Origin: Akkermansiaceae bacterium | Lineage (GTDB): Bacteria; Verrucomicrobiota; Verrucomicrobiia; Verrucomicrobiales; Akkermansiaceae | Assembly: GCA_903888515.1 (NCBI GenBank) | Contig: CAISTY010000219.1 | Coordinates: 1-50,024 of the forward strand | Direction of reading: 5' to 3' | DNA length: 50,024 bases | Shown here: positions 45,999 through 50,024 of the stretch, in pieces | How positions within the stretch are numbered: position 1 is the first letter of the stretch | How the letters are laid out: each line of letters begins with the position of its first letter | Translations under genes and position numbers: made by a program | The notes under the pieces: model-generated | The model's database searches: none | What the model was told of the DNA's origin: nothing | Seen by the model: the letters and a program-made list of their open reading frames with translations, nothing else

Positions 45999-46136
45999 TC
46001 ATTTCACCTCAATTGCCCCGTGGGGACACGCCTGCCTGCAAATGTCGCACCGCGTGCATTTCGATTGCCCGGAAGTGCTTTCGGGGTGAAGGCCATTGCA
46101 AGAGACAGTGGTTTGCGACAGGATCCATGGGAACAT
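45999..46136 (-). pseudogene. Ferredoxin-like stub upstream of the flavoprotein
   Basis: A short frame from ATG 46136 reads MFPWILSQTTVSCNGLHPES then CTRCDICRQACPHGAIEVK and stops. The CxxCxxCxxxCP motif is a 4Fe-4S ferredoxin site. It ends 10 bp before the flavoprotein start on the same strand. It probably is the C-terminus of a larger partner (for example a NuoF-like subunit with a C-terminal ferredoxin domain) whose front is lost, though a 45-residue product is possible. Confidence 0.6.
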
Positions 46137-46665
46137 TCCTCGAAGTCAAAATACCGATACGGCCCGCGTTGCCAAGAAGTTTCATTGAAAAGCTCCATGG
46201 TGCTGCTTCTGGTTTCGTCATCCTGAAGCCGGAGTTCGCTTGTCTGGGAATGTGCGCGTGGGCCCGGTCCACATTCGAAATTCAGCATTCGGCCATGAAA
46301 CGCGTCTAGCGGCACTGTTTGATGAGTTCGCACCCCAAGCCGAAGGCTTGGTTCCCAATTTCATGCAGAGTGGCCCGCTTCGCGACAAATTCGCCGAGAA
46401 AATCGCACCTCGGTTTGGGGTGAACTCACAAGTTATCGCAATCCATTTGGATCGTGACGGCATCTGGCCCGCTTGCTGATTTTCATCTGCTCATCCCTCT
46501 GAGTGAGCACCTGTCCCGAGCCCTGAACCATGCCCATCAAACATTTTCGTCGGAGTCATCATCCATCTTGTGTAGGGCGTGCGGGAGGGGCGGGAATTTC
46601 GCGCCGACCCACTTGTCAAAGTGCGTTTTTCGTGCCCATGATTCCCACAGACACCCATTGTACCC
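46137..46665. other. Intergenic region with weak gene remnants
   Basis: No intact gene is seen. On the plus strand, about 46300-46479 reads as protein-like (NFMQSGPLRDKFAEKIAPRF followed by GVNSQVIAIHLDRDGIWPAC). This has some likeness to the C-terminus of ImmA/IrrE-type metallopeptidases, but the match is weak. On the minus strand, near 46190, FNETSWQRGPYRYFDFEEC is also protein-like. These may be decayed fragments. The promoter of the symporter should be near 46600-46660. Confidence 0.35.
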
Positions 46666-48333
46666 ATGAATCCTGATACCCTTGTTTTTGGAATTTATCT
46701 GATTGTGGTCGCCGTTGTCGGCTACCTTGCCTCGCGCAAGAAGGAGGAGTCCGACGACTACTTCCTCGCCAGCCGCAACCTGGTGTGGTGGGTCATCGGC
46801 GGCTCGATGATCGCGGCGAACATCTCGACCCATCATTTCATCGGCATGTCGGGGCGGGGGTATGAGATCGGCCTCGCGGTGGCCAGTTATGAATGGATCG
46901 CGGCGATCGCGCTGGTCCTCTACGGCAAGTTTTTCCTGCCCTACTATCTGAAGAGCAAGATCACCACGATGCCCGAGTTTCTGGAACGGCGCTTCAGCGA
47001 CAAGGTGCGCATCGCTTATGCCATCATCAGCCTGATAGGCTATATCGTGATCGAACTCGCGGTGGTGCTCTACACCGGATCGCTCGCCATCAACTCGGTG
47101 TTCGGGCTGCCGCTCGTCTGGGGACTGCTCATCCTCTGCGTGGTGGGTGGAGGCTACGCGATTTACGGCGGCTTCAAGGCGATCGCCTACACCGACATCA
47201 TCCAGGTCACGGTGCTGATCCTCGGCGGCCTGACGGTCATGCTGTTAGGGTTGCACAAACTGGGCGTGCTGGTGCCGGAATACGGGCCATCGGTGATCGG
47301 GGGCTTCAAGGCGGTGCTTGCCGGATCGCCGGAGAAATTCCACATGGTGCGTCCCGCCAGCGACCCCGAACTGCCGTGGCCGGGGGTGTTTTTCGGCGGC
47401 ATGTGGCTGGCTAACATCTTCTATTGGGGGTGCAACCAGTTCATCACCCAGCGCACGCTTTCCGCCAAGAATGTCTGGCACGGGCAAATGGGCGTGGTGT
47501 TCGCGGGCTTCCTCAAGTTGCTGGTCCCCTTCCTCGTCGTGCTGCCGGGCATCGTCGCCTTCCGCCTCTACAATCCGGAGAGCGGACTGCTCAAGGCCGA
47601 CTGCGTGCTCCTGAAACCCGACCTCGCATTCCCCACGCTGGTCAAGCAATTGCTGCCGCCAGGTCTAACAGGGCTGGTGATGGCCGGGCTGATGGGCTGC
47701 GTGATGTCACACGTGGCGTCCATGATGTCGGCCAGTTCCTCAATCCTCACCTTCGATATCTATAAGAACTACGTGAAGCGTGATGCCACCAGTGCCGATC
47801 TGGTGCGTTTCGGGCGCATCACATCGATCGCCGTGCTGGTGGCTGCCACCGGTGTCGGATACTTCCTGCAAAATCTGCGGGGTATCTTCATCTACATTCA
47901 GGAATTCTGGTCGATCGCCTATCCGTCGGTGTGCGCGTTGTTCCTGGCAGGTTTCTTTTACAAGCGTGCCACGGCGCGTGGGGCGTTCATTGCGATCATC
48001 GCCGGTCCGTTGTGGGCCACGGCGGTGACGGTACTGGAAAAGTTACACATGCTGCCGCACATTCCATATCTATCTGTTTGGAGTGGCGCGGGGGATGCCG
48101 GCCACTGGCTGATTCCGTTCCTGACCCGCGGTGCGATCGACTTCCTGTTTGCCTTCGCCATCCTGTGGATGTTCCGCAACCGTGGCGAAATCGAACCCCG
48201 CGCCATCATCGACCGGTCGTTCTCGCCGGAAATCCTCGCCGAAATGCGCGCGCTGCCGTATTACAAGCGCTTTGGCTTCTGGAGCACCATCCTGGTGGCC
48301 TGCGTCGTCGCCCTGTATATCCGGTTCTTCTGA
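46666..48333 (+). CDS. Sodium:solute symporter (SSS family)
   Basis: A sodium-coupled transporter of the SGLT/PutP family, 555 residues with about 13 or 14 membrane segments. The N-terminus LIVVAVVGYLASRKKEESDD then YFLASRN, WWVIGGSMIAANISTHHFIG, and TTMPEFLERRFSDKVR are typical. The SGLT-type middle FITQRTLSAKNVWHGQMG and MSHVASMMSASSSILTFDIY match sugar-transporting branches, so a sugar is a likely substrate; this is not certain. ATG 46666 fits. It is followed 67 bp later by a co-directional exported protein. It contains GTTAG words, so it looks native. Confidence 0.93.
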   Translation: MNPDTLVFGIYLIVVAVVGYLASRKKEESDDYFLASRNLVWWVIGGSMIAANISTHHFIGMSGRGYEIGLAVASYEWIAAIALVLYGKFFLPYYLKSKITTMPEFLERRFSDKVRIAYAIISLIGYIVIELAVVLYTGSLAINSVFGLPLVWGLLILCVVGGGYAIYGGFKAIAYTDIIQVTVLILGGLTVMLLGLHKLGVLVPEYGPSVIGGFKAVLAGSPEKFHMVRPASDPELPWPGVFFGGMWLANIFYWGCNQFITQRTLSAKNVWHGQMGVVFAGFLKLLVPFLVVLPGIVAFRLYNPESGLLKADCVLLKPDLAFPTLVKQLLPPGLTGLVMAGLMGCVMSHVASMMSASSSILTFDIYKNYVKRDATSADLVRFGRITSIAVLVAATGVGYFLQNLRGIFIYIQEFWSIAYPSVCALFLAGFFYKRATARGAFIAIIAGPLWATAVTVLEKLHMLPHIPYLSVWSGAGDAGHWLIPFLTRGAIDFLFAFAILWMFRNRGEIEPRAIIDRSFSPEILAEMRALPYYKRFGFWSTILVACVVALYIRFF

Positions 48334-48400
48334 GCGGGATCACCCCGGGACAAGTACCATGAACCCCAATCAGCCATGCGCACTGCACCGCTCTAACACC

Positions 48401-49711
48401 ATGCCGCCAATCATGTTGTTAAAACCGTTGTTATGTTTATGGATTGCCGCGACCTTGATCTTGCCTGCGGCGGCCATGTCCCTTGAAGAGGCCGGCGTGG
48501 CACTTGGCAACGAGGACTTCAGGGTGCGCGAAGCAGCGGAAAAAGTCATCCGCATGGCCGACATTGGCGAGTATGATAGGATCGCACGCCTCTCCCGGAG
48601 CGATAATCCGGAGGTGGCCGCGAGGTGCCGCCGCAGCCTGCCGATTGTTTTGTTGGGAATTGACGACCGGTTCCCGCCGGACCTCGCCACCAAGCTACGC
48701 CGCATCGACGATTTCAGCGGTCGCGAGCTTGAGCGCATCGTGGAGGCGCTCACGAATATGGAGCCGCTGCGGCTGGTGACCCTGATCGGGCTTCACAACC
48801 ACTGGCAGGTCCGGCGTCCCGCCGCCAGACAAGCCGCCGGAAAACTTGTCGCCGCGCTGGAAATAGGCGTTCAGACCGCGCTGCGCGGTGAAGGGAGTCT
48901 AACCGATCTGAGCCGGCTCAATCCCGATCGCTACGAGACCAAGACCCTATCCATGGTTCTCAACGAATTGTGCAAGCAGTGCCCGGGCGATTTGTCTGCG
49001 GTGTTGCCGCTCCATGAATCCTGGACACGTTGTCATCCGCAACTCATGGCGCAACTCAATGCGGACGGCTACCGGTTGGAAGCGGCCAAGGCATCCAGCC
49101 TGGCACCGCAGCGCAGCGAGGGCTTGCGGAAAATCCTCCATCTTGCGACCCAACGCGAATTGACCAACGACCAGAAGGCCGCAGTGCGCAAGCAGCTATC
49201 GAGCTATCGGGACGAGGCGCTCGTATTTCCCGTGGCAACCCTCGATCGCGAAACGGGGTGGTATTTTTTCGACGTGTTCGGATCGGGCCAGGGCGGGCAG
49301 GCTTATCTGGATGCGTATCGCAAATTCCGCGCCCGCTTTCCGGAAATGCCCGAAAAGAGCCTGTTGGCGCAACCCCTCGAGGTGCTGTTGGTGCTCGAGA
49401 AGTCGGGACCCGGCGCGGCCATGAACTATGCCATGACTCAAAGCATGCATGGCGGAGTTATGTTGTTAGGCGAGTGGTTGCACGCTCATCCCGAGCTGAT
49501 TCGCGAGCCGTTGCCGCTGCCTCCTGTCAAGGACGGGAAAGCCTACAATTACCGCACCATCAAGTTTTTCCGGATCTTCGCACCCTACGCGGATGATGCC
49601 GAGATGAGGCGGAACCCGGAAATCACTGCCGCCTTTGAGATCCTCGCCAAGGACCCTGGATGGATCGAAGTCGCCAAGCAGGCCCGCGCAGCCATGGCAC
49701 AACAGAAATAA
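48401..49711 (+). CDS. Exported helical-repeat-like protein of unknown function
   Basis: A 436-residue protein. ATG 48401 (MPPIMLLKPLLCLWIAATLI) gives a clear signal peptide ending near LPAAAMSLEE; ATG 48359 adds 14 residues before it. The first 200 mature residues read like HEAT repeats: AGVALGNEDFRVREAAEKVI, then DNPEVAARCRRSLPIVLLGI and PAARQAAGKLVAALEIG. The C-terminal half is soluble and not recognised. Related exported HEAT-repeat proteins occur in Planctomycetota and Verrucomicrobiota. It may be co-transcribed with the symporter 67 bp upstream; a function in the same pathway is unproven. Confidence 0.8.
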   Translation: MPPIMLLKPLLCLWIAATLILPAAAMSLEEAGVALGNEDFRVREAAEKVIRMADIGEYDRIARLSRSDNPEVAARCRRSLPIVLLGIDDRFPPDLATKLRRIDDFSGRELERIVEALTNMEPLRLVTLIGLHNHWQVRRPAARQAAGKLVAALEIGVQTALRGEGSLTDLSRLNPDRYETKTLSMVLNELCKQCPGDLSAVLPLHESWTRCHPQLMAQLNADGYRLEAAKASSLAPQRSEGLRKILHLATQRELTNDQKAAVRKQLSSYRDEALVFPVATLDRETGWYFFDVFGSGQGGQAYLDAYRKFRARFPEMPEKSLLAQPLEVLLVLEKSGPGAAMNYAMTQSMHGGVMLLGEWLHAHPELIREPLPLPPVKDGKAYNYRTIKFFRIFAPYADDAEMRRNPEITAAFEILAKDPGWIEVAKQARAAMAQQK

Positions 49712-50024
49712 GGATTGGCTGGCGTGGTTGCTGAAACTACCGTGACACCACCGCCACTCTAACACCCATGCCCGCGATGCCTCCGCCGCCACCCGCGGAC
49801 GCTCCCGCCAAACCGGCGCCGTGACTCAACTGCGCGGACCCGTAAGCTCACACCCGTTGCCTGGCCTTCAAAATCAAAAATCAAAAATCCATCCACAAAT
49901 CCCGGAGGGATTTCAGCTTGTAGCCCGGGGTCGCAGCAAGGGAGGACAGCCGTCCCGGCTGTCTTGGCCAACGGGCGCGTTCGGCGAGCGGTTCGACTGA
50001 GACTTCGGCGAGCTCAGTCGAACC
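49712..50024. repeat. Intergenic hairpins and repeats at window end
   Basis: No gene is seen in this 310-bp stretch. It holds an AAAATCA direct repeat (about 49869-49886), a short hairpin GACAGCCG/CGGCTGTC near 49947-49965, and a perfect 12-bp inverted repeat, GGTTCGACTGAG at 49990-50001 and CTCAGTCGAACC at 50013-50024, cut by the window edge. These resemble dispersed non-coding repeats. Confidence 0.75.

Noticed and set aside
44667..46226. 519-codon plus-strand frame opposite the flavoprotein gene
   Set aside because: It mirrors a well-supported flavoprotein with clear cofactor motifs and has none of its own.

Overview
This is a GC-rich bacterial chromosome segment (roughly 60% G+C by eye) with mostly housekeeping gene content. 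The mix suggests a member of the Verrucomicrobiota or the wider Planctomycetota-Verrucomicrobiota-Chlamydiota group. The pointers are an N-formylglycine sulfatase, a PQQ-type beta-propeller protein, a Tat-exported sugar isomerase-like protein, a very large secreted WD40/PA14-like protein, a Bacteroidetes-like short ParC, a basic bS21, and intergenic hairpin repeats of the kind common in that group. The phylum is an inference from content; no rRNA is present.

Layout. 0.4-7.7 kb: transketolase (minus strand), tRNA-Glu with its own terminator, panB, hemW and a divergent UvrA paralogue. 7.8-9.4 kb: a tRNA-Met (CAT) followed by a graveyard of gene remnants (excisionase-like HTH, a possible type I R-M fragment, an internally deleted DUF1016/YhcG gene, a truncated YgjP/DUF45 metallopeptidase), best read as a decayed integrated defence island. 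9.6-15.4 kb: a complete RND tripartite efflux operon on the minus strand. 15.6-23.7 kb: XerC/D recombinase, small lipoprotein, MarR regulator, pgeF-ispE pair, bS21, LptF/G permease, SulP transporter and RlpA. 23.7-27.4 kb (minus): HIT protein, a cysteine-less thioredoxin-fold protein, and dxr-cdsA with overlapping ends. 27.6-33.4 kb: EF-hand protein, ParC, TIM-barrel isomerase-like protein, PQQ-type protein, and a VapBC-like toxin-antitoxin pair with a perfect operator palindrome. 33.4-37.0 kb: an unrecognised secreted protein, a YdjM-like membrane protein and RsfS. 37.2-43.9 kb: a two-gene cassette (sulfatase plus a 1578-residue secreted protein) bounded by about 100-bp inverted repeats. 43.9-46.1 kb: a 2Fe-2S/GltD-like flavoprotein with a ferredoxin-like stub upstream. 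46.7-49.7 kb: an SSS-family symporter and a secreted repeat-like protein, ending in intergenic repeats.

Functional links. panB serves pantothenate/CoA synthesis; dxr and ispE are two steps of the MEP isoprenoid pathway; cdsA supplies CDP-diacylglycerol; LptF/G and RlpA serve the envelope; the RND operon exports toxic compounds. The sulfatase cassette and SSS symporter fit a polysaccharide-degrading lifestyle.

The most unusual signal is at the DNA level. The 5-mer GTTAG/CTAAC occurs about 65 times (hand count), in every codon phase and between genes, while the other three NTTAG words total about eight. The word is absent from about 37.0 to 44.6 kb, the same block that carries the inverted-repeat cassette, which suggests that block arrived from elsewhere.
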